A stretch of DNA of 64,000 nt, from positions 28,747,206 through 28,811,205 of the forward strand of contig NC_045139.1 in the NCBI RefSeq assembly GCF_008831285.2, written 5' to 3'. This document shows positions 48,301-60,183 of this stretch, piece by piece. The notes beneath the pieces were generated by a model. That model searched no databases and was not told the DNA's origin. It worked only from the letters and a program-made list of their open reading frames with translations. The translations under genes were made by a program, and so were the position numbers. The number at the start of each line of letters is the position of its first letter. Positions within the stretch are counted from its first letter, which is position 1. The DNA comes from Nymphaea colorata. Its lineage: Eukaryota; Streptophyta; Magnoliopsida; Nymphaeales; Nymphaeaceae.

Positions 48301-49170
48301 TAATGAAGTTGTATGGCTGCCTTCTTACACTAAATTTTACTCTAAATATTCAGCTACGTTATAGAAAGACCCAAAAGCCCAAAACATGTCTTAATTCTGG
48401 TACTGAACCAGCTTGAATCCATGACTGCAGCAGATATTCTTACTACTAAATTAGGGCAGATGCAATAACAATTAACAAATCCTATGGAAGCAAAACATGA
48501 AGAAAGGCCAAAAAGCTAACAGGAGATGTTTCGGTAATACAGGGCATGCAGATCCCCAATCTTTAGCCACGTTCTGAATGCTATGCAGGAAGCAACAAAC
48601 AGCGTGTAGTTTAAACCAAAAGCTGCACAGATGCATCAAAAGTTCTGGCCCCAAAACGATAACGTGCACAATTAGGAGATAGGAAAGCGATGTCTCCTTG
48701 AAAGTCCAACGAGTGCAGCTCACACCATATGGAGTTATTATTATTATTATGATTATTTTAATAGAACTCACTACAAAATAATGAGCATAAAAGTTAAGCA
48801 GGTTCTCTAGCACATAAAGATTAAAGGCACCTGAATGTCATCGAGGTCATAGGACCTCCTGCAAAGCCAAGTAACTGAAACTTAAATCCAAAAGGTCGCA
48901 GTTTATAAGAGCTTGAGATACTAACCAAGAAAGATAAGCAGGGGAAACGGAAAAAGAACGAACAAGGGAACTATATTATTATTGTGATTCAAGAATCGAA
49001 TGAGTGCATATTATTCCGCTATATGACTGACATTATATGGAATATAGTATGTAAACACATAATTTAAAAAGACATACGACTCATCTCCTCTTTACTAGCT
49101 AGCCAAGAAATAAGCTGAAGGGCAATGAACAGCCATCAGTATGTATCAGCCAATTCAATCAGCTTCCACG
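45335..49170. other. Intergenic region; right end probably 3'UTR of the minus-strand membrane-protein gene
   Basis: AT-rich, frames short on both strands, no family motif found. A plus-strand open stretch near 46120-46280 without a start or known motif was noted but not called. Confidence 0.4.
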
Positions 49171-49174
49171 GGAT

Positions 49175-49825
49175 TCACTTCTTTATTTTCCCATTTTTCT
49201 TATGGCCCCAAACCTCCACTCTTCCAATGGGACAGCCACACTTTGCCCGAAAGATAAGAACCGCTCTGCCATTCGGAGGTGCCAACTTCCTGAGATCTTC
49301 TTCCAAATCCTTGTGTTTGTCCCCAAGTTCAAACAGCCCTCTACCACCATAATCATCTCTTGAGGCGGACTGAGAATTCTTTATGCACTCCTCAGGTTCG
49401 AGCTGGATATCGAATTCTGCGGATTTACGGAGGCCTCGGCAATTTGGGTTGTCGCATTTTCTGGTCATATAGCGAATGATCTCCCAAAGAGATATTGAAA
49501 CCAACAGGGAGGATGCAATAACTGATGCATAAATAGATGGAGCTTGACTAACCTCTTCCACAATGATCGAGAAGGCAGCATGAACGATCTGCGACACCCC
49601 ATGACAGAAGAATTTGACATAAGGGAGGACCAAGAAGCCATAAGCACCGAGAACAAGGATCAAGATTATGATATCGACGGCAGCGGCATGCGATCCATCG
49701 CAGAGAGAAACAGACGAGGAATTTGACGAATTGGGGTGTTGGTGTTTCTTGTTCCGGTGATTGTTTTGTGGGTACCTGGAATGGCCAAGATGGGGGCAAT
49801 CCGCTTGGGCGATAGAATAAGCCAT
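49175..49825 (-). CDS. Plant membrane protein of the 'ribosomal protein L34e superfamily' type
   Basis: 216 aa from the first in-frame ATG (49825); the frame is open further upstream but only with non-ATG codons. A polar N-terminal segment (His/Asn/Ser-rich, 15-40) is followed by two hydrophobic segments (about 47-73 and 97-117). A conserved cytoplasmic-like tail follows: CDNPNCRGLRKSAEFDIQLE (124-143), LRKLAPPNGRAVLIFRAKCGC (178-198) and a Lys-rich end. Cysteines C-x4-C (124, 129) and C-x-C (196, 198) could bind a metal. Despite the database name it is not a ribosomal protein; the plant family has no established function that I know. Upstream, a leader with a donor-like CCAG/GTAAAT at 50013/50012 suggests a 5' exon, so the true start could differ. 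Confidence 0.8.
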   Translation of the reverse strand: MAYSIAQADCPHLGHSRYPQNNHRNKKHQHPNSSNSSSVSLCDGSHAAAVDIIILILVLGAYGFLVLPYVKFFCHGVSQIVHAAFSIIVEEVSQAPSIYASVIASSLLVSISLWEIIRYMTRKCDNPNCRGLRKSAEFDIQLEPEECIKNSQSASRDDYGGRGLFELGDKHKDLEEDLRKLAPPNGRAVLIFRAKCGCPIGRVEVWGHKKNGKIKK

Positions 49826-50012
49826 GCCGATTCCTAACAGGAGCAGACAGGCACCACACGAAAACCATTCATAACAATGAACCGTCAGTACAATCCCAAA
49901 CCGACGAAAAACATAGAAAGGTAAGAAAACCGCTACTACCAACGTAAGGATTGGATGAAACCTACCAGGAAGGAAAACGGAAAAGGGGGGGGGGGGAATT
50001 TTAGAGATTTAC

Positions 50013-50335
50013 CTGGACAAGAGTTGAATTTTGGGGAATTGCGTCCCCGTCGGTTGATCCTGAGAACGATGAATTCGTAGGCCAAAGAAAATCTAGTTGG
50101 TAATTGGGGAAAAGGGAGATCCTTCACCGCCTCACGGAATAAAGCAAAGGAGAAAAAGAAGGCATATGGGATTGCTGCCCTCCAAAGGAAAGGGCTCCTA
50201 AGAAGGCTGAATAAGAGAGAAATCCAGAAATTCCCTTCTCTAGGTTTCTGGGGAACAGAGCAACTAAAGGCCAAACCTTACTTGCTTCCATGAGGAGGCC
50301 ATCTCCCCCAATCCCCCACGCATCGTTATGCAATT
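50013..50335 (-). other. Probable 5' leader exon of the membrane-protein gene
   Basis: The minus strand ends in TTGTCCAG followed by GTAAATC, a good splice donor. The acceptor is not certain; the nearest candidate leaves too short an intron, and another lies inside the coding frame at about 49777. Leader boundaries are inferred. Confidence 0.3.
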
Positions 50336-50339
50336 CACA

Positions 50340-53300
50340 AGAGACTCACCACACCAATTGCGGAATTCCTTTGTAACGAAAGTCAACCAAGTGGTGGAGG
50401 AGCTTAGGGAGGGAGGTAAGAGGAGACCCATGATCCATCCCACCCAACACCCTGCAACCATTTACAAGTTTTTGACCAGGCATGCCAACGGACCAGGTCC
50501 ACCCTCCTTGCTTCTCACCGGCAACGGTTGTTCATGCCTTGTGAGAGGTCTGATGAGCTCAACCGTTTCACGGTGAGCTACAACTGGGCTCGGCCGGACT
50601 CCAACTTGGCTGGGGCCGCACACTGGCTGACTCGCTATGCGGGGAATCACTGGACCTGGCCAAGTCAAGTTTTGAAGGAATTTTAATCAGATCCTACGAG
50701 AGCGAGCCAGTCAAATGGCCACTATGGGAGACGCCGTATCTTCCGAAATAAGTCAATGGGAAGGGAAAGCGCGAGTGGAGTGGAAAACTCTCTCAAGAGA
50801 GAGCGGCAGGAGGACTGTGTGTCTTTTCTGGATCCCACAAGACACGCCTTTGCTCTGGTTTTTGCCTCTGGAATTTCTCCATCTCTGACATCCATCGACT
50901 TGACTTGCGTAAAGTCGAGTTGAACGCTGAATTGATTGCAAGAATGTGTGCAGATACACGCCTGTGATCTTCATCTCGCCTTAACTTATTACTCCCATTA
51001 CCTTCTTAATCGTTTTCTAATGGGCCGGCTTATGAACCTCGACGATTCTTTGTTACCATGCGCGTTACTTGCTGGGAAGTATGCATCTGTCAAAGAAAGA
51101 GCAGATTATTTTAGAAGCTCGCTATTTTTCTTGTGAAATACTGATTACCAAATGGATGTGTGCTCGTATTTTTTCGGTTACCAAATGCATGTGTGCTCGT
51201 ATTTTTTCGGTTACAGAATTTAGTATCAGAATTGGTACCAAGGCTTCTTGGGTACTCTTCATTTAATTTATAAAGATCGGGGCCACCTGGTTGGGTATTG
51301 ATCGAGAAGCTTGTGGCTGGCCGACATTATCCTTTCTTCTTAGTTTGTCTTCTTTTTCTTTGCTTCTTTTTGTTTGGACCCTTCCCAATAAAAACAAGGC
51401 GCCCTAACTGTTATTACCACGCGAGAGACAGAACCAGTTGTGGATCTGGAGGCATATGTGGTCTACATCTAGATCGGATGCGCTTGGCAGCCTTTTATCC
51501 TTTCCAAAGAAGAAGTTCCATGCCAAATTAGATCCATCCTTGCCCTACAAACGAACCACTTCTGGTGAAAGAAATCTATTCAAACTCGATCTTCGTAGAG
51601 AATGAAAGTCTACCAACTTCTCCAAACAATGCGCTGAAGCTTGGTGCTCTCTACGATGATCGGTAGCCGAATTTTACAGGCATTTCGCATTACTTAAGAT
51701 CGATTGTTAGTCAAGACTGATCAAATAATAACCCACAGTGAAAAATCAGTTTTTTTTTTTATAACAATATGTGGGCGAGGAAGGTGAAAAGGAGAACAGA
51801 AAACCATTATCTAGTGTCCCCATTTTGTTGACGAACAAGAAAGCGTTGGATGGACATTCAAAATGACAAGAATAAAGACAAAGACTGCTTTCGTGTGGAT
51901 TGAGACCTCCTTTCTTTTCTTCCTACTCGACGTTAGCCTTTTCTTTTTGAGACTTTAAACACAAGAGTTTACGGTGCAGATGTCTCATCTGGTAAGAAAT
52001 TAGGAAAAGTGACGGTGGAGTCACAGCCTCAGCCCTTGAAATGAGGATAGATCATCAACCTCATGCAACCCCGATCTCTTCCTTTTCTTCCTAACATCAC
52101 CAGATGTAAGAATATTTGACACCAACTGAGACCATCTTTTTCATGTAACTGTCACATGCTTTACGTTCACTAATGGCGGAACTAGTATTGCCAACAAACT
52201 GCTCTTTAAAACCAAAAAAGAAAAAAGAAAAAGAAAAAAGAAATGGAATGATGCTCTGGTTCTTGAGGACCACACCAGATTGACTCCAGAAGAAGGTTGT
52301 TTTCAAAGCTGAAACGAATGAAACTATGTTCCTTGAAAGATGCAAACTTTCTTTTTTTCTTTCTTCTCGTCTCAAGCAAGCTATCAGATTATTTATGGCT
52401 ACAAAGTCAAGCAGCAAGTATTTAAACTTTTTGACCTTCTTCAAGTTGGAGGACTCGCACCAGCCCACCAGCCAGGTCCTACACCTAAGTTTTCTCTTTT
52501 CAATTTAAAAATCAGGATGAGCTCAAGGGAGCAAAATGAAGCACATTTTAATTATTTTAATATTTCATCATCTGACTAAAAAAAAAACATATTTTGTCTA
52601 TATTGCTGTCACATATTGACCCTTTTTCTTTAGAAGCAGAACCAATAACTTTTCACATTAGTAGCCATCCTATGACATTCATCAACTGCCAGGGAGCAAC
52701 GCCAACTAATGGAAAACCACTGCGCTGAGCAGATGCGAGGGATCTAAGGCACGTTTGGATTGTAAAAGTTTATTATTTACCATGAAATCTAGATGCATAG
52801 CGAGTTCATAAAGTTGTCAGGATCATAGGGAGTCCGTCCCCGATTTGGGTCTTGAAACGATTCAATCTGTCCCACTAGGTGAGCGGATGAAGCTGACTAG
52901 CTTGACAGTGTAGCTGATCACTTGAATCTTAACACAGAAGGTCAAATTGAACAACGTCCTGCGAACTCTTGCTTTCTTGCAGGTAAGGTAGAAAAAGCGA
53001 TGCACGAGTTGATGCTGCTGAATGGCTGATGTGCTCGTGGGGTAGAATTACGATGACTTAAATGCTTCAAGGAGGTCGTTTTAATGGAAAAGAAAGCAAA
53101 TATGAGCAGCAGCCCCACTGTGTCTTTTCTGGGAAATCGAAAAGCGTTCGGCAATCGCCCACTTTCTTCGTCGCCTTCTCCTGATTTCTTACGCCAAAGC
53201 CAAAGGAAACCACCCAATAGTGCAACCGCCCCTTCCATCCACAGTGATTACAACCGCAAGTTTCTGAAGCCCACACACGTCGGTGCCAATAAAGTGAAGT

Positions 53301-54660
53301 CCACGTTGCTCCTTAAATTTCATATTCACGCAGACCTATGCATCGCCGGTTGCCCATCTCAAAGAATCGGCTGATATAAGGCCGAATTAGCCGCCGTATA
53401 TCGACTGATACGGCTGTTTAGCTAGCTAAAATTAATCTAAGCTTTCAAAGTCATTCTTTTAAAGTCGATACTGGCGAATGGGTACATGCCCAATTATGGG
53501 TCGGTCTTCGAGGTTTTCCGATACAAAACAGAAATGAAGATTCACAACAGTGCCTTGCAGTTCATGTAAATAAACTTGTGAGATGCATATCGGTCCTATG
53601 TATCATCTTCGATGTTGCGTCAAGTACATACGAACTCCACCCGTGAAGAAAATGAAGCTCATTATTCCTTGCAGTACAAGGGATTGTGGAAGACAAATAA
53701 GTCAAATAGAGATGGATGGAACAACCCTATGTCACTGAGAGGCCATTTTTTTGTCCCCGTCCCCTTGCCGACAACCAGAATAACCGGAATGTGATATACC
53801 TCAAAATTACGTTTTGTTAGCTTTTTAATGACCCAAAAGGGTATAAATTTATTATTATACTTCGCTAAATTGTTTATAACTCTCACTGGTTTTTCATTAC
53901 AATGACTTTTCAATGTCAAAAACAGAGGATTAAAGAAAAAAAAAGGCATGTTCACTTGTCAAAACTTAACAAAATGAGATACCAATCATTCAGATTGTAG
54001 TTTTAGATCCAAAGAAAGGCTATAATGAGATTTCATTGGGATTGTGGCAAACTCACCCTGGGGGTTTAGTTCTAGACGTCCCAACCACATAAATTCTCCC
54101 GTGCACTACTTAAGCAGAACCCCATGAGAACCATAAGACCATCCGAGCAAGTTCCTCAACCTACAGCCCACAACAAAGTGAAACCACAATCCACAAAACC
54201 TTCTAGAAACAAAGGGGGAAGGAAAGATTTACTTCTTGTGAATGCTAATCCCATTGTCTGTAACAGATCAATCCATGGTCATTTGATGCCTCTTGGAAAG
54301 AAGCTTCCTCGCATACAGGTCCAATTAGACTTCAAATGCTGGGTGACACTTGGGGCTTGGCTAAAAGCTGCAAACCATGGACTCGAAAACCAAATGGTAT
54401 CTAATCTACAGGGATTCCAATGAATGAAAAGCAGGGAAAATAACAGGACTTTCTCTAGATTGATCTTCTATGTTATGGAACTTTATGGAAAAGGAAAGGC
54501 CTTGAAAATCCTGAATTCAAATCCTTGCTTTTTCATAAGGCTCCGTGCAAACCTCACGGCAGAAGACCGCGCAGAAAAATCAGCATGTACAAGGATGAGA
54601 TATCAAAGGGTATCTCAAGTTTCCTCTATTTATGTTTAAATCAGCTCATTTTGACCATAC
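50340..54660. other. Intergenic region without a recognised gene
   Basis: Both strands read; no family motif in any frame. At 51151-51214 a 31-bp phrase (ACCAAATG...TCGGTT) occurs as a short direct repeat. Otherwise unremarkable. Confidence 0.45.
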
Positions 54661-54667
54661 ACTTTAA

Positions 54668-55078
54668 GGGCCTGTTTGATAGGAGGAAAAGAGAGAGAAA
54701 TGAGCAAAAGGTGTTTGGCTGCAAAGAAATGGAAAGAAAAAGAAAAGAAAATGAGAGATTGTTTAGTGTAAATCTCTTCTCTCTCAAATCGGACGGATTG
54801 GGAAGGAAAGGAAAGAAAGGTAAGTGGAAGAGTTTTTTATTTCCACACTACCCGTCATTTTCTTTCTCTCCTTTCTAAATCCATGTGCTATTTAGTCTTT
54901 TTTTTCATTCCATTCATTTTCCTTCCCTTTCTATCCAAACAAACTTTTTAATCAATTCTTTCCATTTCTTTCCATTCCATTCCTTTCCCTTTTCTTTCTC
55001 TTCTCTTCTCTTCCCTTCCCTTCCCTTCCCATTCCCTCCCTTTCCATCCCTTCCTTTCTCTCCAACCAAACAAAGCGT
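54668..55078. repeat. Fold-back, MITE-like element (candidate)
   Basis: Begins GGGCCTGTTTGATAGGAGG and ends CTCTCCAACCAAACAAAGCG, an imperfect inverted pair. The left 170 bp are purine-rich (GGAAAGGAAAGAAAGG) and the right 170 bp pyrimidine-rich, so the single strand could fold on itself. Similar in build to the element at 44147-44412. No clean target duplication found. Confidence 0.4.
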
Positions 55079-55494
55079 AAAACTAACATAGAGGAGCAAT
55101 CTGAATCTTTTTATACGCTAACGGTCAAGACAGAGGTAGTTATGCAGCTGAGTTCACAAAGTGTCCACGCATCTTAATCTACATGACCCTGGAGATTCCA
55201 TCCACATCCCTTGGAAATCATGAATGCTCCATGCAAAACATCACCTTCCACCTTCACGATGCCTTGCTCTCTTCTCCTGAGGGAAGCAACTGTAAAAAAC
55301 AAGTATGATGTCCTCAATATTATTGCACAAACTACGATTCAACATGAAAACATTGCTTTTTTGGTAGCTAAAATCACCTGGTAGCACGAGATGAGGGAAC
55401 TGACGAATCCAAAGCCTCCAGTTACCCGAGGAGTGACTTTCCCTGGTGCTAGCTGAAGCAGACCAACTGCAACTATAATATCAATAGAAGCTTT

Positions 55495-56174
55495 TGTTAT
55501 AGTCGTGTCCCCCAATAAGAATGCTTCAACAACAATAAAATAGGGCAAACCACCACAAAACTGCTGAAAAACGGAATTACAGGGCAGCGTGCATAAGATC
55601 AAGATTCCAACACCAATGTTGCAGCAATATATATCAAAATATATGCTAGAGATGCAGAAAAAAGGAGACACCAATTTACGTGGAAAACCCCCCAATAATG
55701 GGGTAAAAAACCATGGGCAAGAGAGACTTTCTATATATCAAGAAAGGGAGCCAAATACACGAGCAACAATATCCCTACTGTTTTAAGAAAAACAGTGAAC
55801 TCAAGAGAGCAATAACAATCTCTTATGCGAATGAAAGAAAGAGCCCCAAAGATTCAAGAAAGAAATCACCCAATGAAGACTCCCTTCATTTTCTCTTTCT
55901 TCTTTGTCTTTCCTCTTTCTTCTTGGCGTGCCAATCGACCCACGCGCCTTGCTTCTCCTCTTCTCTTCCTTGCCTTCCTCTTCTTCCTCTCCTCTTGATG
56001 TGAGCAGCCACAAGATGAAACCCTTTCTTCTTTTCCCAAAAGAGATAACGAGAGAGAGAGAGAGACGTGAGAGAGGACCGTGAGGAAGGGGCACCATCGG
56101 GTGCCCTTCCTTTCTCCCGCCCGTCACTTAAGTGACGGGCCGGGTCGGGTCTTGAGGCTGAACCCGACCCAACA
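55495..56174 (-). repeat. 3' LTR of Copia-B (left in window)
   Basis: 680 bp. Holds a perfect 22-bp palindrome at 56119-56140 (GCCCGTCACTT and its complement), a GA-run near 56050-56066, and on the minus strand the ACGTAAATTGGTGTC phrase typical of Tork/Tnt1-like LTR ends. Confidence 0.95.
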
Positions 56175-56225
56175 AACTCCCCCTCCAGCCTCAAGAGAGG
56201 GAACATACCTGCAAAAAGAACAAAA

Positions 56226-57095
56226 TTAATACACTGCCTTAAAGGCAGTCATCCCCACTAGGTCTCTACACATGTCATGTTTCTCCTTAGGTAGAGACTT
56301 CGTCATCATATCTGCAGGATTCTTCTCTGTCTGTATCTTCTCTAACTGAATCAATTTCTGCTCAAGCACATCACGAATCCAATGATATCTGACATCAATG
56401 TGCTTAGTCCTTGAGTGGAATGCTGAATTCTTCGCCAAGTGTATAGCGCTTTGGCTATCACAATGCAACACATAGGTCTTCTGACTAAGGCCTATATCAT
56501 GAAGAAAACTCTTCATCCACAACAACTCTTTACAAGCTTCAGTTGTTGCAATATATTCAGCCTCTGTAGTGGAAAGAGCAACACACTTATGCAACCTGGA
56601 TTGCCATGATACAGCTCCCCCTGCAAAAGTAAAAACATAACCAGAAAGAGACTTCCTAGAGTTCAAATCACCTGCCATGTCTGCATCAACAAATCCTTGT
56701 ATCTCTGGATTAGATTCACCAAAACATAAACAGTAAGTGGAAGTACTTTTCAGATACCTTAGGATCCACTTCACTGCTGCCCAATGCTCCTTGCCTGGAT
56801 TTGACAAGAACCTGCTAACTACACCAACTGCATAAGCCAAGTCTGGGCGTGTGCAAACCATAGCATACATGAGACTCCCTACTGCGGAGGCATATGGAAC
56901 ATTCTCCATTCTTTCTTTCACATCTGTTGAAGAAGGACATTGCTCATTTCCCAATTTAAAATGTGCTGCTAAAGGTGTACTTACAGTTTTGGCATCTTTC
57001 ATGTTGAACTTACTAAGCACCTTCTCAATGTATTTCTCTTGTGATAACCACAACTTCTTGACCTTCCTATCACGAACAATCCTCATGCCTAACAA
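56226..57095 (-). pseudogene. Copia-B reverse transcriptase C-terminus and RNase H
   Basis: A 289-aa open frame: the RT thumb (LGMRIVRDRKVKKLWLSQEKY), connection (GSLMYAMVCTRPDLAYAVG) and RNase H (GFVDADMAGDLNSRKSLSGY, STTEAEYIA, TKHIDVRYHWIRD). It is out of frame with the RT N-terminal part because of a frameshift near 57090. Ends TAA just before the polypurine tract. Confidence 0.92.
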
Positions 57096-57732
57096 TTTGT
57101 GCTGGCCCCAAGACTTTCATATCAAAGAACTTGCCCATATCGATCTTCAATTGGATAATCAATTGACAATCCTGTCCAACAATAAGCATGTCATCTACAT
57201 ATAACAATAAGATAATGAAGCTACCTGATGAGAACTCTCTGATGTAGACACAATGATCTACGGCTGACCTGCGATACTTTTGATTTATCATAAATGCATC
57301 AAATTTCTTGTACCACTGTCTAGGTGCTTGTTTAAGTCCATACAAGCTCTTCTTCAACTTACAAACCATGTGTTTCTTCCTGGCAACCACAAAACCTTCT
57401 GGTTGTGTCATGTAGATTTCTTCCTCTAGATCTCCATGAAGAAAAGCAGTTTTTACATCTAACTGCTCCAACTCCAAGTCTAGACAAGCCACCAAACCAA
57501 GTATTACCCTGATAGATGACATTTTAACAACAGGAGAAAAAATTTCATCAAAATCGATACATCTTTCCTCCTTGAAACCTTTCACCACTAACCGAGCTTT
57601 GTATCTCAACTTGCCTTGACATTCATTTTTAAGCTTGTAGACCCACTTGTTCTGCAACACTTTCTTACATTTTGGTAGCTCTACCAAATCAAAAGTGTGA
57701 TTCTTGTATAAAGAATTCATCTCATGCTTCAT
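57070..57732 (-). pseudogene. Copia-B reverse transcriptase N-terminal part
   Basis: A 220-aa open frame covering RT fingers and palm: NKWVYKLKNE, RYKARLVVKGF, EQLDVKTAFLHGDLEEEIYM, KKSLYGLKQAPRQWYKKFD and an intact catalytic LLLYVDDML. The upstream junction to integrase contains stops (about 57733-57760 and 57937). The intact YVDD contrasts with the altered box of Copia-A. Confidence 0.93.
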
Positions 57733-58112
57733 AGCTTTAATCTATTCATCTTTATGCACATCATCTAGGAATATCTAGTAGATGGTATACGTGTTCTTTT
57801 ACCTCTACCCAATTGCTCCTCAATTGGCTCTGAATGCGAAGGAAGCTCCCCCTCCAACTCATGCTCATAATCAGTTTGAGTCTCCATAGGGCTGTCATCT
57901 GTATACTGCTCATCTGTCTCTCTTTCCTCTTCCTATACATCTTCATCAGTCTCACCATGCTCAGATGAAAGTTCTTCAGGTTCTGCATAGGTTGGCTCAT
58001 GAACACCACTAGCATTCACACCTGACTTCGTGGCTCCCATGACATCTTCAATTGTCTGATCCTCTTTGAAGACAACATCACGACTCATGTAGATTTTGTC
58101 ATTCTTTGGATC

Positions 58113-59098
58113 TCATAACCTGTAACCAAATTCATCATCTGCATAACCAAGAAATATTAGAGGAATAGCTTTATCATTTAATTTGGTCCTATGTTCTTTA
58201 GGTACATGCATAAATGCTTTGCAACCAAAAATTCTGAGGTGATCATACTTAACCTCTTCATCTGACCAAACTCTCTGTGGAATGTCTCCATCTAGAGGCA
58301 CTGAAGGAGTCCTGTTTATTAAATAAACTACAGTACGCATTGCCTCTGCCTTTCTGCAACTCCATTATGCTGTGGAGTATAAGGAACTGTCTTTTCATGT
58401 CTAATACCATGCTTTAAACAATAATCTCGTAAAGAAGATGTTATGTACTCACCACCATTATCTGTACGCAGTCTCTTCATCTTCTTACCAGTCTCGCGCT
58501 CAACCGCTGCATGAAAAGTCATGAAGATACTACTTACTTCACTTTTGCTTTTCATTGTAAAGGCCCACACCTTCCTAGATGCATCATCAATAAATATAAC
58601 AAAATAGGATGCTCCACCTTTAGATGTCACATTTATAGGTCCACATACATCTGAATAAACTAAATCTAAAACATGTTTAGTTTTTGAAGAGCGCTTTTTC
58701 TGAAAGGAAACTCGATGCAACTTACCAACCAAACAATGATCACATGGAGATATCTGTGCACCATCTGCCTTTGGTAACAAATTCTTCTTGGTGAGCAAGT
58801 CCATTCCTCTTTGACTCATGTGACCTAACCTCTTATGCCACAAGTCTGACGAAGTACTACCAGTAACTGCATTGACATCCACACTACTGATTCGAGACTT
58901 CATCCCATACAAAGAGCCAAATCTGTCACCTCTAGCCAACACTAGTGCCCCCTTGGTAAGTTTCCAACCTGTCTGACTAAACGAAGTACAATATCCATCT
59001 TCACTTAGTCTTCCTGCAGAAGTCAAATTCATTCTCAAGTCTGGAACATGTCTCACACCTCTCAAAGTCAACTTGCATCCTGTGCTCGTTGAATGCAA
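58113..59098 (-). pseudogene. Copia-B integrase
   Basis: Two frames: 59098-58328 with the HHCC region (LWHKRLGH...CDHCLVGK) and the core (YSDVCGPI, RTDNGGEY, QHNGVAERQRQ), then a frameshift near 58335 into 58340-58113 (VVYLINRTPS...IFGCKAFMHVPKEHR...FLGYADDEFGYRL). All three catalytic acidic positions can be seen but the C-terminal part is out of frame. Confidence 0.92.
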
Positions 59099-60105
59099 AC
59101 ATCTCTTATCCCAACAATCTTCGAAGTGTCACTGTTGCCCATGTGAACTACTCCAAAATCACCTGTTCTGTATGATAAGAATAACTCTCTACATGGTGTG
59201 GCATGATATGATGCCCATGTATCTAAAATCCATGTAGAATCACCATTCTGAACTGTAAGACAATCATTTTCTTCAGATAAAAATAACACTACCTCATCAT
59301 TTGAAGCAACTGCAGTGTACTCTTTTGACTTCACATTCTCTTGAGTCTTCTTTTTCTGCTCTTTTTCTTCTTTTAATTTCCTGCAATCAATCTTCTTATG
59401 CCCTGGAATACCACAGTGAAAACATTTACCTGTCATCTTGGGTCTTGATTTGGACCTAGAGTTTGACCTATCATGTCATTTGTTACGGTTCTTCTGTCTG
59501 CCCCTGTCTCCCATCACTAGCACTTGCGAGCTACCAGTACCAAGAGACTTTCTCCTTGTTTCTTCATTTAGAATGCTGCTGGTTACATGCTTCATCGTAA
59601 GCACACCATCTGGAGCGGAGTTGCTCAAAGAAACAACTAAAGTCTCCCAACTGTCGGGAAGAGAACTAAGCAACAAGAGTGCCTGTAACTCATCATCTAA
59701 TATCATTTTCATGGCTGACAACTGATTGATTATGCTCTGCACTTCATTCAAATGCTCTGACACTGGTTTTTCCTCTCTAAGTTTCAAGTTTACGAATTGC
59801 CTAATCAAGAAAGCCTTGTTCCCAGCTGTTTTCCTCTCGTAAAGATCATGCAACTTCTGCCATAACGACTTCGTGCTCGTCTCTGCGGATACCAAATGAA
59901 AAACACAGTCATCTAACCATTGTCTGATGGTGCCAATGGTTTTCCTATCCAACAACTTCCATTTTTCATCTGTCATATTAGCTGGCTTTTGGTTCTCAAT
60001 TGGTGCATACAGGTCTTTACAATACAGTAAATCTTCCATTTTAGCTTTCCATATAGTCCAATTGTTTCCATTTAAAGAGACCATCCTAGTGGGGGTCGAC
60101 TCCAT
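59068..60105 (-). pseudogene. Copia-B gag and protease
   Basis: The gag starts at ATG 60105 (a UBN2-type domain: MVSLNGNNWTIWKAKMEDLL...). A TGA at 59476-59478 interrupts it. The same frame continues with the zinc knuckle CFHCGIPGHKKIDC near 59420. The protease box reads LDTWASYH near 59213, where the family has D-T/S-G: glycine is replaced by tryptophan, which should abolish activity. A frameshift near 59070-59098 separates it from integrase. Confidence 0.92.
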
Positions 60106-60169
60106 CCTTCAATAAGAATGCACACAACCACCCTGGTGTTAATCTGGCGCTAACTTGGTGCTAACCTGA

Positions 60170-60180
60170 CTCTGATACCA
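60170..60180 (-). other. Primer-binding site of Copia-B
   Basis: TGGTATCAGAG on the minus strand, three bases (AAG) after the 5' LTR end. Complementary to the 3' end of initiator-methionine tRNA, the usual primer for this group. Confidence 0.9.
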
Positions 60181-60183
60181 CTT

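Noticed and set aside
55339-55695. 118-codon minus-strand frame joining LTR sequence to PEX11 residues
   Set aside because: A chance fusion across the Copia-B LTR/host junction; its two halves belong to different features.
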